A stretch of 64,000 nucleotides of DNA, from positions 124,001 to 188,000 of the forward strand of contig NZ_VIRM01000007.1 in NCBI RefSeq assembly GCF_006874475.1. Reading direction: 5' to 3'. This DNA comes from Microbispora hainanensis. Its GTDB lineage: Bacteria; Actinomycetota; Actinomycetes; Streptosporangiales; Streptosporangiaceae. Below the pieces are notes generated by a model. That model saw nothing but the letters and a program-made list of their open reading frames with translations. It had not been told where the DNA came from and made no database searches. Position 1 is the first letter of the stretch. Every line of letters starts with the position of its first letter. Made by a program: the position numbers and the translations under genes. Positions 30,825 through 39,962 of the stretch are shown in pieces.

Positions 30825-31988
30825 GTGGATCTTCGGGAGCTGAGACGGGCCAGGTTCGCGGTGTCGGTCGCCTTCGCCCTGCATGGGGCGGTGACCGGCG
30901 GCTTCGCCTCCCGCATCCCCTGGATCCAGGACCACGTCGGGGTCGGGCCGGGCGGGCTCGGGCTCGCCCTGCTCTCGCCCGCGGTCGGCTCCATCCTCGC
31001 GATGTCGACCGCGGGCCGCCTCACGCACCGGTTCGGCGTGCGGGCCGTCACCCGCCTCGCGATCGGCCTGTGGTGCCTGCTCCTCGCCCTGCCCCCGCTG
31101 GCGCCGGACCTGCCCCTGCTGTGCGCGGCGCTCCTGCTGTTCGGCGCGGTGGCCGGCGTCGCCGACGTCGCGATGAACGCCCAGGGGGTGGAGGTCGAGC
31201 AGCGGCTCGGCCGTTCGATCATGTCCGGCCTGCACGGCATGTGGAGCGTGGGGACGCTCGTGGGCGGCGGCGTGGGCACGCTGGCGGCGAGCGCCGGCCT
31301 CGACGCCCGGCTCCATCTGAGCGGCATGGCGGTGGTTCTGTTCCTCGTAGGACTGGCCGCCGGACCGCTGCTGCTCGACCTGCGGGCGGGTGAGGACGAG
31401 CCGGCCCCGCCCCCGTTCATGCTCCCGCCGCGCGGAGTGCTCGTCATCGGGCTGGTGGGCTTCTGCGCGGTGTTCGCCGAGGGCGCCGCCCAGGACTGGT
31501 GCGCCGTCTACCTCCGGCAGGTCGCGGGCGCGTCGCAGGCGGTGGGCGCCGCGGCGTACACGGCCTTCGCCTGCATGATGGCCGCGGGCCGGTTGTGCGG
31601 CGACGCCGTGGTGCGGCGGCTGGGGCCGGTGGCGACCTTGCGCGGCAGCGGGGCGCTGGCGGCGCTCGGCGGGCTGCTCGTCGTGGTCTCCCGGACTCCG
31701 GTGCCGGCGGTCGCCGGGTTCATGCTGATCGGCGTGGGGATCGCCGTGGTCGTCCCGCTGGTGTTCGCGGCGGCGGGCAACGCCGGGTCCTCGCCGAGCG
31801 AGGGCGTCGCGGGCGCGGCCACGGTGAGCTACGCGTCGGGGTTCGTCGCGCCGAGCGCCATCGGCGGGATCGCCCAGCTGACCGGGCTTCCCGCATCGTT
31901 CGCGCTGGTCACCGTGCTGCTGCTGGCGGTCCTGCTGGGCGCGGGCAGGCTCGCGCCCCCGGCTCAGGAGGCCGTCCAGGCCGCCTGA
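30825..31988 (+). CDS. MFS transporter
   Basis: The 387-residue protein has about 12 membrane segments and MFS features (GRLTHRFGVRAVTR in the loop between segments 2 and 3, and a GLHGMWSVGTLVGGG stretch typical of the YbjJ/fucose-permease-like group). The substrate is unknown. I chose the GTG at 30825; the frame continues upstream to 30762, but that extension is not MFS-like. No ribosome site is evident. Its last 80 bases overlap the end of the converging acyltransferase gene. Confidence 0.88.
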   Translation: MDLRELRRARFAVSVAFALHGAVTGGFASRIPWIQDHVGVGPGGLGLALLSPAVGSILAMSTAGRLTHRFGVRAVTRLAIGLWCLLLALPPLAPDLPLLCAALLLFGAVAGVADVAMNAQGVEVEQRLGRSIMSGLHGMWSVGTLVGGGVGTLAASAGLDARLHLSGMAVVLFLVGLAAGPLLLDLRAGEDEPAPPPFMLPPRGVLVIGLVGFCAVFAEGAAQDWCAVYLRQVAGASQAVGAAAYTAFACMMAAGRLCGDAVVRRLGPVATLRGSGALAALGGLLVVVSRTPVPAVAGFMLIGVGIAVVVPLVFAAAGNAGSSPSEGVAGAATVSYASGFVAPSAIGGIAQLTGLPASFALVTVLLLAVLLGAGRLAPPAQEAVQAA

Positions 31989-33363
31989 CCCCGGCCGGGC
32001 CAGCCGTACGCGTCTCTGCCGTACGCGTCCGTGCCGTACGCGTCTGTGGCGGAAGTGTTCGGGAGCGCGCCCTGCGGGCCAGGTGACGGCCCAGCGACTG
32101 GGCCGGGCGCTCGACGGCGCGATAGGTCAGCGCCGAGCAGGCGAGCACCACCCCGAGCAGCAGGACGCCCATGGCCAGGCGTTCGGTGAGGGAGAAGCGG
32201 GCCGGGTCCGTCGTCAGCCGCCGGAGCACCTGCACGGCGAGGGGATGCAGCAGATAGACGGAGTAGCTGATCAGGCCGAGCCCCACGAGCGCGCGCGGCA
32301 TCCGCCGACGCCGCAGAAAACGGGCGGCCAGGAAGGTGGCCCAGGCCGCCGCGACGGCCGTCGACCAGCCCCAGGTGAACGCCAGCGCCTGGTCGTCGGG
32401 CATGCCCCAGCCGGGGCCGAAGGCCCACGCGGCGGCGACGGACGCGACCGGCACGCACGCCAGCGCCCACCCGTTCCTCTTCCAGCGGAGTTGGCCCTGG
32501 TCGAGCCGGTAGAGCACGGTGCCGGCGAACATCGTCGCGAGGATGGCCAGGCTCTCCCACGCCCCGACCCGGCTGTTGGCGCCGAGCAGCACGAGGGCCA
32601 GCACGGCGGCGGCCGCGGTGCCCCACACGCGCAGCCGTCCGCGAGAGGCCAGCGACGCGGCCGCCGCGAGCAGCACGACCGCCGCGATCACCACGACCTG
32701 GGCGGTGCCGGCGCCCCGCGACAGCGCGCCCGCCGGGAGCAGTCCGCCCACGGTGACGGCCGCCGCGGCGAACGCGATCATGCCGACGGCACTTACCCGG
32801 TGCATGCCATTGCGGTGCGTGCCCGCCACCACGAACAGCGCCGTCACGAGCAGGTAGAAGACCATCTCGTACGACAGCGTCCAGAACACGTTGACGACGC
32901 TGACCACCTGGAGGAGGTCCTGCAGCATGGTCAGATGCGCCAGTGCCGAGATGCCCGGATTGTCGGCCAACTGGTCCGGCAGCGTCGCGTACACGCCCAC
33001 CGCGCCGAACACCGTCCCGGCCGCCGCGGCGACGAGCCACAGGGGATAGAGGCGGAAGAGCCGGGTGATCCAGAACCCGCCGACGCTGCCGCGCCGTTCC
33101 AGCGAGACCGGAACCACGTAGCCGCTGACGAGGAAGAACACGAGCACGCCATACTGGCCGAAGTTGAACCACTGGCCCGCGCCCGCGCGCACCTCGGGAA
33201 ACAGGCCGTCGAGGCAGTGCTCGAACACCACGACGAGCGCGGCGACGCCGCGTAACGCGTCCAGCCATCCCTGCCGCGGCGACTGCGGCGACGGTTGCGA
33301 CCGTGCGGGTGACGCCTCCTCCCTGAGACCGGTCCGGTTCGTTTCCACTGAATCGACGAACAT
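31909..33363 (-). CDS. Acyltransferase 3 family (OafA/YrhL-like) membrane protein
   Basis: The 484-residue protein has about ten membrane segments and the acyltransferase-3 pattern: LDALRGVAALVVVFEHCLDG with the catalytic-type H near the start, FFLVSGYVVP, WITRLFRLYPLW, and ISYSVYLLHPLAV near the end. Members O-acylate cell-surface sugars or lipids. The C-terminal 60 residues are a basic, proline-rich tail with an RTRTAE repeat encoded by a 15-bp tandem repeat, overlapping the MFS gene. I chose the ATG at 33361-33363; a TTG seven codons earlier is possible. Confidence 0.9.
   Translation of the reverse strand: MFVDSVETNRTGLREEASPARSQPSPQSPRQGWLDALRGVAALVVVFEHCLDGLFPEVRAGAGQWFNFGQYGVLVFFLVSGYVVPVSLERRGSVGGFWITRLFRLYPLWLVAAAAGTVFGAVGVYATLPDQLADNPGISALAHLTMLQDLLQVVSVVNVFWTLSYEMVFYLLVTALFVVAGTHRNGMHRVSAVGMIAFAAAAVTVGGLLPAGALSRGAGTAQVVVIAAVVLLAAAASLASRGRLRVWGTAAAAVLALVLLGANSRVGAWESLAILATMFAGTVLYRLDQGQLRWKRNGWALACVPVASVAAAWAFGPGWGMPDDQALAFTWGWSTAVAAAWATFLAARFLRRRRMPRALVGLGLISYSVYLLHPLAVQVLRRLTTDPARFSLTERLAMGVLLLGVVLACSALTYRAVERPAQSLGRHLARRARSRTLPPQTRTARTRTAETRTAGPAGVRRPGRPPEPGARACPRPAGPPAAAR
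32003..32047. repeat. 15-bp tandem repeat in the acyltransferase tail
   Basis: GCCGTACGCGTCTCT and two near copies start at 32003, 32018 and 32033. The repeat encodes TRTA-type units in the disordered C-terminal tail, so copy changes would keep the frame. Confidence 0.85.
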
Positions 33364-33563
33364 CCGGTCAGGGTAGGGGGTCAACCTGGATGAATCGTAA
33401 AGGCTCCCTGAACGCGGCCGCGCTCAGGGAGCGTTCACGTGCCTCTATGCCAGATTCGCCTGCCCTCGTACGTGCGGCCCCAGCGGTCGTGAAGGCCCAG
33501 TCCTGGCCGGGTCGCGTGGATCTTGGTCCGGGTGCTCACCGACGCCTGCCAGTACGCGGACGA

Positions 33564-34241
33564 CTACAAGCCGGTCTCCTCGGCAGGTGCGGAGTCACCG
33601 GCGGCGGCTGCGGCGCGGGGCAGGACCCGCAGAACGGCCTCGCGAGACCCGGCGACCCGCAGGCCCTGCTCCTCGGCGTCGGCGAGGCCGAGGCCGCCGC
33701 TGAGGAGGGCGAGGACGCGCGGCGGCGGGCCGGTGACGGTGGCGTCGGCGTCCGGGTCGGCGCCCAGGCGCATCGAGACCCGGCCGGCGTCGGCGTCGAT
33801 CACCACACTCTGGTCTCCGGCGTGGATCTGGATCGACGACGCGGGCCGGTCGGGCTCGTGGTCGGCGAGGAACATCCGTACGGGCAGGCGCAGCCACTGG
33901 CCGCGGAAGGCGTCCTGGGGCCGGTGGTCGCGCATCAGGGGTACGCCCCAGCGGCCGAGCGCGTCGATCACCGGCGCCAGATCGGCGCCGCGATCGGTGA
34001 GCCGGAACAGGGTGGTGGCGATCGGCGGCGGAGCGTCCTCGCGTTCCACGAGACCGGCGGCCTCCAGCTCGCGCAGGCGGTCGGCGAGAAGGTTGGTGGC
34101 GATCCCCGGCAGCCCGGACCGCAGGTCGGTGTAGCGGCACGGGCCACGGGACAGGAGCTCGCGCACGATCAGCAACGTCCACCGGTCTCCGACGACGTCG
34201 AGTGCTTTGGCCACGGAGCAGTACTGACCATAGGAGCGCAT
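33564..34241 (-). CDS. HxlR-family transcriptional regulator with C-terminal sensor-like domain
   Basis: The 225-residue protein opens with the HxlR winged helix (MRSYGQYCSVAKALDVVGDR, WTLLIVRELLSRGPCRYTDL, LADRLRELEAAGLVER). The second half (residues 115-215) resembles an SCP2-like small-molecule domain, which is common in long HxlR proteins. It is divergent from the small membrane protein and metallo-hydrolase pair, so it probably controls them. The ATG at 34239-34241 begins the conserved domain; a GTG two codons upstream is possible. Confidence 0.92.
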   Translation of the reverse strand: MRSYGQYCSVAKALDVVGDRWTLLIVRELLSRGPCRYTDLRSGLPGIATNLLADRLRELEAAGLVEREDAPPPIATTLFRLTDRGADLAPVIDALGRWGVPLMRDHRPQDAFRGQWLRLPVRMFLADHEPDRPASSIQIHAGDQSVVIDADAGRVSMRLGADPDADATVTGPPPRVLALLSGGLGLADAEEQGLRVAGSREAVLRVLPRAAAAAGDSAPAEETGL

Positions 34242-34295
34242 GACCACAGCCTACCAAGCAACTTGAAACTATCACGCACTCGCTTGACTTTTTTG

Positions 34296-34310
34296 TCTAA
34301 GAACTTTAGA
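34296..34310. promoter_or_regulatory. Inverted repeat upstream of the metallo-hydrolase operon
   Basis: TCTAA (34296-34300) and TTAGA (34306-34310) flank GAACT, just before the operon start and after a TTGACT (34284-34289). It is the best candidate HxlR site between the divergent genes. The octamer AGAACTTT (34300-34307) is shared with other intergenic regions here. Confidence 0.5.
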
Positions 34311-34318
34311 AGTGCGTC

Positions 34319-34528
34319 ATGACCAATCTCAAAAGGCGGGCGGGTGCGAGCGCGTCTCCCGGCCCGCCCCCCTCGACCCCGCCCTCCTCGACCCCGCCGC
34401 CCGCAACCGTGATGGGCGCTCACGACGACGTCGGCTGGTTCATGATCGCCTCGGCGGTCGGCGCCGCCCTCGCCCTCGCATTCATCCGGCGCCCCGGCGG
34501 CGCGGGTTCTCTCGGAGGTTCCCGATGA
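34319..34528 (+). CDS. Small proline-rich membrane protein (69 aa)
   Basis: The frame begins with an ATG 78 bases after the HxlR start, encodes a basic, proline/serine-rich first half (SPGPPPSTPPSSTPPPATV) and one membrane segment (WFMIASAVGAALALAFI), and ends at a stop overlapping the next start (ATGA). This overlap and the position directly after the promoter region favour a real, co-translated gene. No family recognised. It could instead be a leader peptide for the hydrolase gene. Confidence 0.5.
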   Translation: MTNLKRRAGASASPGPPPSTPPSSTPPPATVMGAHDDVGWFMIASAVGAALALAFIRRPGGAGSLGGSR

Positions 34529-36192
34529 ACGAAGAGATCGCGGCGCTCTCCCGGGTCGCCACGTGGCCGGACGCCGACCGGCGCGTCAGGATCGTGCTGG
34601 CCGCTCAGTTCACGGCAGCCGGCCTCGACGCGGAGGGGTTCCGGTTCTTCGCGGAGCTGTCGTCACGGACGCCGGGCGAGGGGCTGCTGCTGGCGCTCGC
34701 CGGCGCCTTCCAGTCCCGGTTGGACGGCCAGGCCGAGGCGGCGATCGCCAAGCTCGACGCCGCCACCGAGCTGGACCTCGGGCTCCCCCACTACTACCGC
34801 GGGATCTCCCTGGCCGGCCTGCCCGGGTGCGCGGGACGGCCGGAGACCGTGGTCGCGGATCTGGAGTTCGTCCTCATGGTCGGGGACCAGTTCCCGCCGG
34901 GCTTCATGCGGCCCGTCCACGCGGCGCTGTCACACGCGTACGAGCTGCTCGGGCGCGTTGAGGACGCCGCGCGGGCCCGCGTCCGGGGCGGACACCTGAT
35001 CACCGACTACTGGGCGAATCCCCGGGACGGGTTCCGTTTCGTCCCCCCGCGCCTGGTCGAGCACGCTCCGGGCGTCCACGTCGCGCAGGGCTACGACTTC
35101 GCCGACGTCGGCTTCGTCGTCACCGGCACGGGTGTGGTAGCCGTCGACGCCGCCAGTACGCCCAGGCACGCGGCCGCGGCGCTCCGCGCGCTCCGCGAGA
35201 TCACCGAGCTGCCCGTCACCCACGTGATCCTCACGCATGCCCATCTGGACCATGTCGGCGGCCTCGACGCCCTCACGGCCGACGGCGCCGTGGTCATCGC
35301 CCAGGCGAACTTCCCCCGCGAGCTCGCGCTGCAGAACTCCGGCCCGCCGCCACTGGGCTACTACCTTCCGCGAGGCCACGGCCGTCAGGCCCACGTCGCC
35401 CCCGGCCTGCTGGTGAACGCCGTGGAGAAGCTGACCGTCGGCGGAGTGGACGTCACGCTCATCCCGATCGCCGGAGGGGAGACCGACGACGGGCTGGTCG
35501 TCCACCTCCCGGGCCTGGACGTGGCCTTCGTCGGCGACATGTGCATGCCCTATCTCGGCTCGCCGACCCTCGCGGAGGGCTCCCCGCAGGGCCTGTTCGA
35601 CGCCATGCGGACGGTCATGGACCTGCGGCCGCGCACGCTCGTCCACGGGCACCCGGCGCTGACTGAGAACTTCCCCGTCGAGGCGTTCCCCGGCCTGCTG
35701 GCCGCACTGCGCGACCTGGAGCGGATCACCGTCGCCGCGATCTCGGACGGTCTGACGCTCGCCGAGATCCTGCGGCTCGGCCATCTGCCCGACGTCCTCC
35801 GGGACCATCCCGCGGCGGTCATGCCCTACCTGGTCACCCGCGACACCTTCGTCCAGCGGGTGCACCGCCTGCGGACCGGCTACTGGCACCACAGCGGCGA
35901 GGGCGTCGAGCAGTTCACCTCCGCCGAGCTGTCGGCCGCGCTCGACCTGCTGGGCGGCCGGAGCGCGGCGGCCTTCGCCACGGCGGGGCTGGAGCTCGCG
36001 CGGCGCGGCGAGCATCCGCTGGCCCTGCACCTCGTCGACCTGGGGCTGCTCAGCCATCCCGGCGCTCCCGAGCTCGCCGGCCTGCGGCAGAGCCTGCTGG
36101 AGTCGATGGTCGCGCGCACCCAGCTGCTCAACCCGTTCAAGTTCATGCACTACGCCTCACGCGCCGGCCTCGAACTGGACCCGCCCGGGTGA
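34525..36192 (+). CDS. Metallo-beta-lactamase-fold hydrolase, alkyl-sulfatase-like
   Basis: The 555-residue protein has an N-terminal helical (TPR-like) region of about 160 residues, then a metallo-beta-lactamase fold with the zinc motif H238-A-H240-L-D242-H243 and a later GDM (VAFVGDM) and H in LVHGHPALTENF. The C-terminal part (FVQRVHRLRTGYWHHSGEG, then helices) resembles the dimerisation and lipid-binding part of alkylsulfatases. The substrate is unknown. CGGAGG lies six bases before the ATG. It is probably controlled by the divergent HxlR gene. Confidence 0.85.
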   Translation: MNEEIAALSRVATWPDADRRVRIVLAAQFTAAGLDAEGFRFFAELSSRTPGEGLLLALAGAFQSRLDGQAEAAIAKLDAATELDLGLPHYYRGISLAGLPGCAGRPETVVADLEFVLMVGDQFPPGFMRPVHAALSHAYELLGRVEDAARARVRGGHLITDYWANPRDGFRFVPPRLVEHAPGVHVAQGYDFADVGFVVTGTGVVAVDAASTPRHAAAALRALREITELPVTHVILTHAHLDHVGGLDALTADGAVVIAQANFPRELALQNSGPPPLGYYLPRGHGRQAHVAPGLLVNAVEKLTVGGVDVTLIPIAGGETDDGLVVHLPGLDVAFVGDMCMPYLGSPTLAEGSPQGLFDAMRTVMDLRPRTLVHGHPALTENFPVEAFPGLLAALRDLERITVAAISDGLTLAEILRLGHLPDVLRDHPAAVMPYLVTRDTFVQRVHRLRTGYWHHSGEGVEQFTSAELSAALDLLGGRSAAAFATAGLELARRGEHPLALHLVDLGLLSHPGAPELAGLRQSLLESMVARTQLLNPFKFMHYASRAGLELDPPG

Positions 36193-36408
36193 CGGGCGTC
36201 GCGACGCCGCCTCGTGAAAGTTTCGGCTCTTCCGGCCCCGGCGGGCGGCCTGGGCCGAGGTCGTCGCGTACGGGCCGCCAGGCGGGCGGGCCGGGTCTTG
36301 ATCGCGTTGCCGGATCGTGTCTAGGGTCCGGGGAGCCCCGAAGCCGAAGATCGGCACTCCGTCCCCCGTGGCCACGTGACGCCCGTCCATCCCCCAGGTG
36401 AGGCACCC

Positions 36409-37803
36409 ATGAGACGCATCCGCGCGTGGTTCACGGCGCTCGGCACGACCATCCTGCTGATCGCCGGGCTGTTCACGCCCGCCCCGGGGTTCGCCGCCGC
36501 CGTGACGCTCCATCCCGGCGTCATGTGGTACGACACGGCGGGCAACCGGCTGCAGGCGCACGGCGCCGGGTTCTTCAAGGTCGGCTCGACGTACTACATG
36601 GTGGGCGAGGACAAGAGCGCCGGCGCCACGTTCACGGCGGTCGCCTGCTACTCCTCCACGGACCTGGCCACCTGGACCCGGGTGGGCAACGCGCTGAGCC
36701 GCCAGGGCAGCGGCGACCTCGCCGCCGGGCGGATCGTGGAACGGCCGAAGGTGATCTACAATTCGGCGACCGGCCAGTACGTCATGTGGGTGCACATCGA
36801 CAACTCCTCCTACAGCGACGCGCGGGCGGGCGTGGCCACCAGCCCGACGCCGTGCGGGCCGTACACCTACCGCGGCTCCTCGCGTCCGCTGGGATTCGAG
36901 AGCCGGGATCTGGGCCTGTTCAAGGACGACGACGGCACGGCCTATCTGCTGACCGAGGACCGCAGCCACGGCCTGCGCGTCGACCGGCTCTCCGCGGACT
37001 ACACCCAGGCGGTGAGCACGACGGCGGTGCTCGCCGACCTGGAGTCTCCGGCGATGGTCAAGGTGAACGGACGATACTTCCTGTTCGCCTCGCACCTGAC
37101 CGGCTGGTCCACCAACGACAACGCCTACGCCACCGCGACCTCCCTGTCCGGGCCGTGGAGCGGATTCACCACGTTCGCCCCCTCCGGCAGCCGCACGTTC
37201 GACTCCCAGACCTCCTCCGTCGTGCCGGTGACAGGTTCGTCGGGCACCACGTACCTCTACGTCGGCGACCGGTGGAACCCGAACGACCTCAACAGCTCGA
37301 CGCCCGTGTGGCTGCCGCTCACGATCAGCGGCTCCACCGCCTCGATGAACGCGTTCTACGACTCCTGGACCATCGACGCGGAGACCGGCACCTGGGCGGC
37401 CCCGCAGGCCCCGCAGAGCTTCACGCTCGTCGGCGCCCAGTCGGGGCGCTGCCTCGACGTCGCCGGCGGCGCCGCGACCAACGGCTCGACCGTGCAGATC
37501 TACGACTGCCACGGCGGCGCCAACCAGAAGTGGTCCCTCACCTCCTCCGGGGAGTTGCGCACGTTCGGCGGGACGAAGTGCCTGGACGTGTTCGACCAGC
37601 GGACCACGGCGGGCGGGACGGTGGGCATCTGGGACTGCAACGGCGGCGCCAACCAGAAGTGGACGGTCAACTCCACCGGCACCGTCGTCGGCGTCCAGTC
37701 CGGCCTGTGCCTGGACGTGAACGGCAACCAGACGGCCAACGGCGCCAAGGTGCAGACGTGGACCTGCAACGGCGGCGCGAACCAGCGCTGGACCCGCGGC
37801 TGA
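36409..37803 (+). CDS. Secreted family 43-type glycoside hydrolase with ricin-type lectin domain
   Basis: The 464-residue protein has a signal peptide (cleavage near AAA|VTL). The catalytic part (30-330) is a five-blade propeller like GH43 exo-galactanases: QAHGAGFFKVGSTYYMVGED, ERPKVIYNSATGQYVMWVHI, SRDLGLFKDDDGTAYLL, and E in DLESPAMVKV. Residues 335-464 form a three-lobed ricin-type (CBM13) lectin with repeated GGANQKW and CLDV motifs, which would bind galactose-like sugars. AGGTGAGG precedes the ATG. A promoter-like TTGATC-N16-TCTAGG lies 90-110 bases upstream. It converges on the sugar ABC operon, for which it may supply substrate. Confidence 0.92.
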   Translation: MRRIRAWFTALGTTILLIAGLFTPAPGFAAAVTLHPGVMWYDTAGNRLQAHGAGFFKVGSTYYMVGEDKSAGATFTAVACYSSTDLATWTRVGNALSRQGSGDLAAGRIVERPKVIYNSATGQYVMWVHIDNSSYSDARAGVATSPTPCGPYTYRGSSRPLGFESRDLGLFKDDDGTAYLLTEDRSHGLRVDRLSADYTQAVSTTAVLADLESPAMVKVNGRYFLFASHLTGWSTNDNAYATATSLSGPWSGFTTFAPSGSRTFDSQTSSVVPVTGSSGTTYLYVGDRWNPNDLNSSTPVWLPLTISGSTASMNAFYDSWTIDAETGTWAAPQAPQSFTLVGAQSGRCLDVAGGAATNGSTVQIYDCHGGANQKWSLTSSGELRTFGGTKCLDVFDQRTTAGGTVGIWDCNGGANQKWTVNSTGTVVGVQSGLCLDVNGNQTANGAKVQTWTCNGGANQRWTRG

Positions 37804-37857
37804 GGCTCCGGCGCTGTCGGCGACCAGCGCGGTCCCGGTGACGTACGTGCTTGGGTC

Positions 37858-37890
37858 CCGCGGTTCCCCGCCGTCGGCGGGGAACCGCGG
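37858..37890. terminator. Bidirectional hairpin between GH43 gene and sugar operon
   Basis: Perfect 15-bp arms (CCGCGGTTCCCCGCC at 37858-37872, complement at 37876-37890) around a 3-base loop sit between two converging genes, 7 bases from the end of the epimerase gene. Confidence 0.8.
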
Positions 37891-37896
37891 GGCCGG

Positions 37897-38736
37897 CTAC
37901 AGCGACCTGAGGAAGGCCAGACCGTCCACGGCGAGGGAGTCCTGGCTCGGTGCGAGCGGCCTCCAGATGGAGGCCGCGGTGGCGATCGTCTGGTTGTGGG
38001 CGGTGAAGGATTCGATAACGAGGGGGCCCGCATAGCCCGCTTCACGCAGAGCCTGGGTGAAGGCGGGCCAGTCGAAGCGGTCGGCGCCTGGTGTGCCCCG
38101 ATCCGTTCCGCAGACCTGCACATGCGCGATCCGGCCGGCCGCGGCGCGTACGGCCTGCGCCGGATCCTTCTCCTCGATGTTCATGTGATAGACGTCGAGC
38201 GCCAGGCCGCATCCGCCGGGCAATGCCTCGAGAGCCTGCTCGACGGTGTTGAGCAGGCTGGTCTCATAACGGTTGAGCGGCTCGACCGCGATGGTCACAC
38301 CGCGCTCGCCCGCGTAGTCGGCCACGGGTTGCAGGTTGTTCCGGAGCTCGGCGTAGATCGTCCGGCGCTCGTCGTCCGACATCCGCCAGGTCCTGCCGAC
38401 GGAGGCGTAGGCGGGCCCGCCGATCACGGGGGAGCCCACGGCCGCCGCCACGTCCACGCAGTGCCGCAGGTAGTCCTGGGTCTCCTCGACGACCCCGGCC
38501 GTGGCCGCCACGAGCTCCCGCCCCGGCGGCATGACCAGCACCACCGATGCCTTCAGCCCGTGCTCGGCCAGCAGCGCCGCGGCCTTGTGAGGATCCCAGT
38601 CGCCGGGCCGCTCCACCGGCAGCTCGATGACGTCGAACCCCCAGGCCGCGACCCGGGGCACCAGGGACGCGAGATCGTCGTCCGTCAGCGGCGAGACCCA
38701 CACCCACGTGTTCACTCCGAGAGGGAACGCGCTCAC
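37897..38736 (-). CDS. Ketose 3-epimerase-like sugar isomerase (TIM barrel)
   Basis: The 279-residue protein belongs to the AP-endonuclease-2/xylose isomerase TIM-barrel family and resembles D-tagatose/D-psicose 3-epimerases: AVEPLNRYETSLLNT (metal-binding E near 150), LDVYHMNIEEK (near 182, D/H ligands), HVQVCGTDRGTPG, and a late E in VIESF. It should interconvert a ketose imported by the preceding ABC system. It starts with a GTG 2 bases after the binding-protein stop codon and is the last gene of the operon. Confidence 0.9.
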   Translation of the reverse strand: MSAFPLGVNTWVWVSPLTDDDLASLVPRVAAWGFDVIELPVERPGDWDPHKAAALLAEHGLKASVVLVMPPGRELVAATAGVVEETQDYLRHCVDVAAAVGSPVIGGPAYASVGRTWRMSDDERRTIYAELRNNLQPVADYAGERGVTIAVEPLNRYETSLLNTVEQALEALPGGCGLALDVYHMNIEEKDPAQAVRAAAGRIAHVQVCGTDRGTPGADRFDWPAFTQALREAGYAGPLVIESFTAHNQTIATAASIWRPLAPSQDSLAVDGLAFLRSL

Positions 38737-38738
38737 CC

Positions 38739-39962
38739 CTACTTACCGCCCCACTTCTCGGGGAATCCCGGCATCCCCTCGCAGCCGCACAACGCGTAGT
38801 GCAGCGGCGGCATGTTCGGCTGCAGGTAGCGGTCGAGGTTCTCCGCCGTGATCTTGGGCTGCGGCAGGTTCCACGTCTTCGGCACCTCCTCACCCTTGAG
38901 GATCTTCAGGGCGGCGATGATCGGTGTGCGCCACTGATAGGTGGGGTACGTGGGAGCGACGGCGGTGAGGCCGTCGTCCTTCCACTTGCGCAGGAAGTCC
39001 TGCTGGTCTTCCCCGGTCATCGGCGGGACGGGCATGCCGGCGTCCTCGAACGCCTCGGCGACGGCCACGGAGGTGGCTCCCGAGTCCATCCAGACGCCGT
39101 CGAGCTTGCCGTGCCGCTGGATGTAGTCGTTGACGATGCCCTTGGCCTTGGCCGCGTCGCCGTCGGTGAACTCCACACCGACGACCTGGAGGCCGCTGGC
39201 GTCGAAGGCGACCTTCGCCGCCGACCAGCGGGTTTCCAGCACGTCCACCCCGGGGCTGATGCGCAGCGCCAGGATCTTCCCGCCCGCAGGCACCTTCTCC
39301 ACGAGGAACTCGGCCGCGTCGGCGCCGAACGCGTAGCCGCCGATGGGCTTGATGAACGTCACCGGGCAGTCGGTCTCCACGCCCCGGTCGAAGACGATGA
39401 CCGGGACCTTGCCGCAGGCGCCCTTGACGGCCGGAGTGAGCGTCGCCGTGGTGTTGGGCGAGACGATCAACGCGTCGCAGCCCTTGGCCTGCAGCTCGGA
39501 GATGTCGGAGATCTGCTTGTCGTCCTTGCCCTCGGCGTCGAGGGCGGTGAGCTCGGAGATCTCCTTGTGCAACGCCACCTCGGCCTGCATGGTCTTCCAG
39601 CCGACCTGCCGCCAGGGATTGTCGACCGCCGCGTTGGAGAAGCACAGGTGGTAGGGCCCGTCCTTCTTGTACTCGGCGGTGGACACCATCTGCGGCGCGA
39701 TGGCCTGCTCCCAGGGCTTGTCCGCCGGTCCCTCCGCCGTCTGCGAGCGCATCGCGAGCTGAGCGTCGTAGTCGGCCTGGACGAAGAACTTGGACTGCTC
39801 CCCGGTTCCCGAGGCCGGCGCCGTCGAAGCGGCCGCGGTCTGCGCGGCGCCGGCGCCCGTGTCGGCGGCTGTTGTGGTGCTGGGCTTGTCGCTGGTGCAG
39901 CCGCCGACGGCGAACACCGTCAGAGCCGCGGCGGCGAGGATGAGCGGTCTACGAAACCGCAT
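38739..39962 (-). CDS. Ribose-type sugar-binding lipoprotein
   Basis: The 407-residue protein has a lipoprotein signal (FAVGGCTSD), a Thr/Ala-rich spacer, and a periplasmic-binding domain of the ribose/galactose class (LCFSNAAVDNPWRQVGWKTM, GCDALIVSPNTTATLTPAV, VPVIVFDRGVETDCPV). Cysteine pairs near 195-200 and at the end (LCGCEG) may form disulfides. It overlaps the second permease gene by 14 bases and comes fourth in the operon, after the ATPase and permeases; in most such operons it is first. Confidence 0.92.
   Translation of the reverse strand: MRFRRPLILAAAALTVFAVGGCTSDKPSTTTAADTGAGAAQTAAASTAPASGTGEQSKFFVQADYDAQLAMRSQTAEGPADKPWEQAIAPQMVSTAEYKKDGPYHLCFSNAAVDNPWRQVGWKTMQAEVALHKEISELTALDAEGKDDKQISDISELQAKGCDALIVSPNTTATLTPAVKGACGKVPVIVFDRGVETDCPVTFIKPIGGYAFGADAAEFLVEKVPAGGKILALRISPGVDVLETRWSAAKVAFDASGLQVVGVEFTDGDAAKAKGIVNDYIQRHGKLDGVWMDSGATSVAVAEAFEDAGMPVPPMTGEDQQDFLRKWKDDGLTAVAPTYPTYQWRTPIIAALKILKGEEVPKTWNLPQPKITAENLDRYLQPNMPPLHYALCGCEGMPGFPEKWGGK

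Noticed and set aside
33385-33563. Gene between acyltransferase and HxlR genes
   Set aside because: The short frames here lack starts with ribosome sites and show no recognisable motif; taken as an intergenic region.
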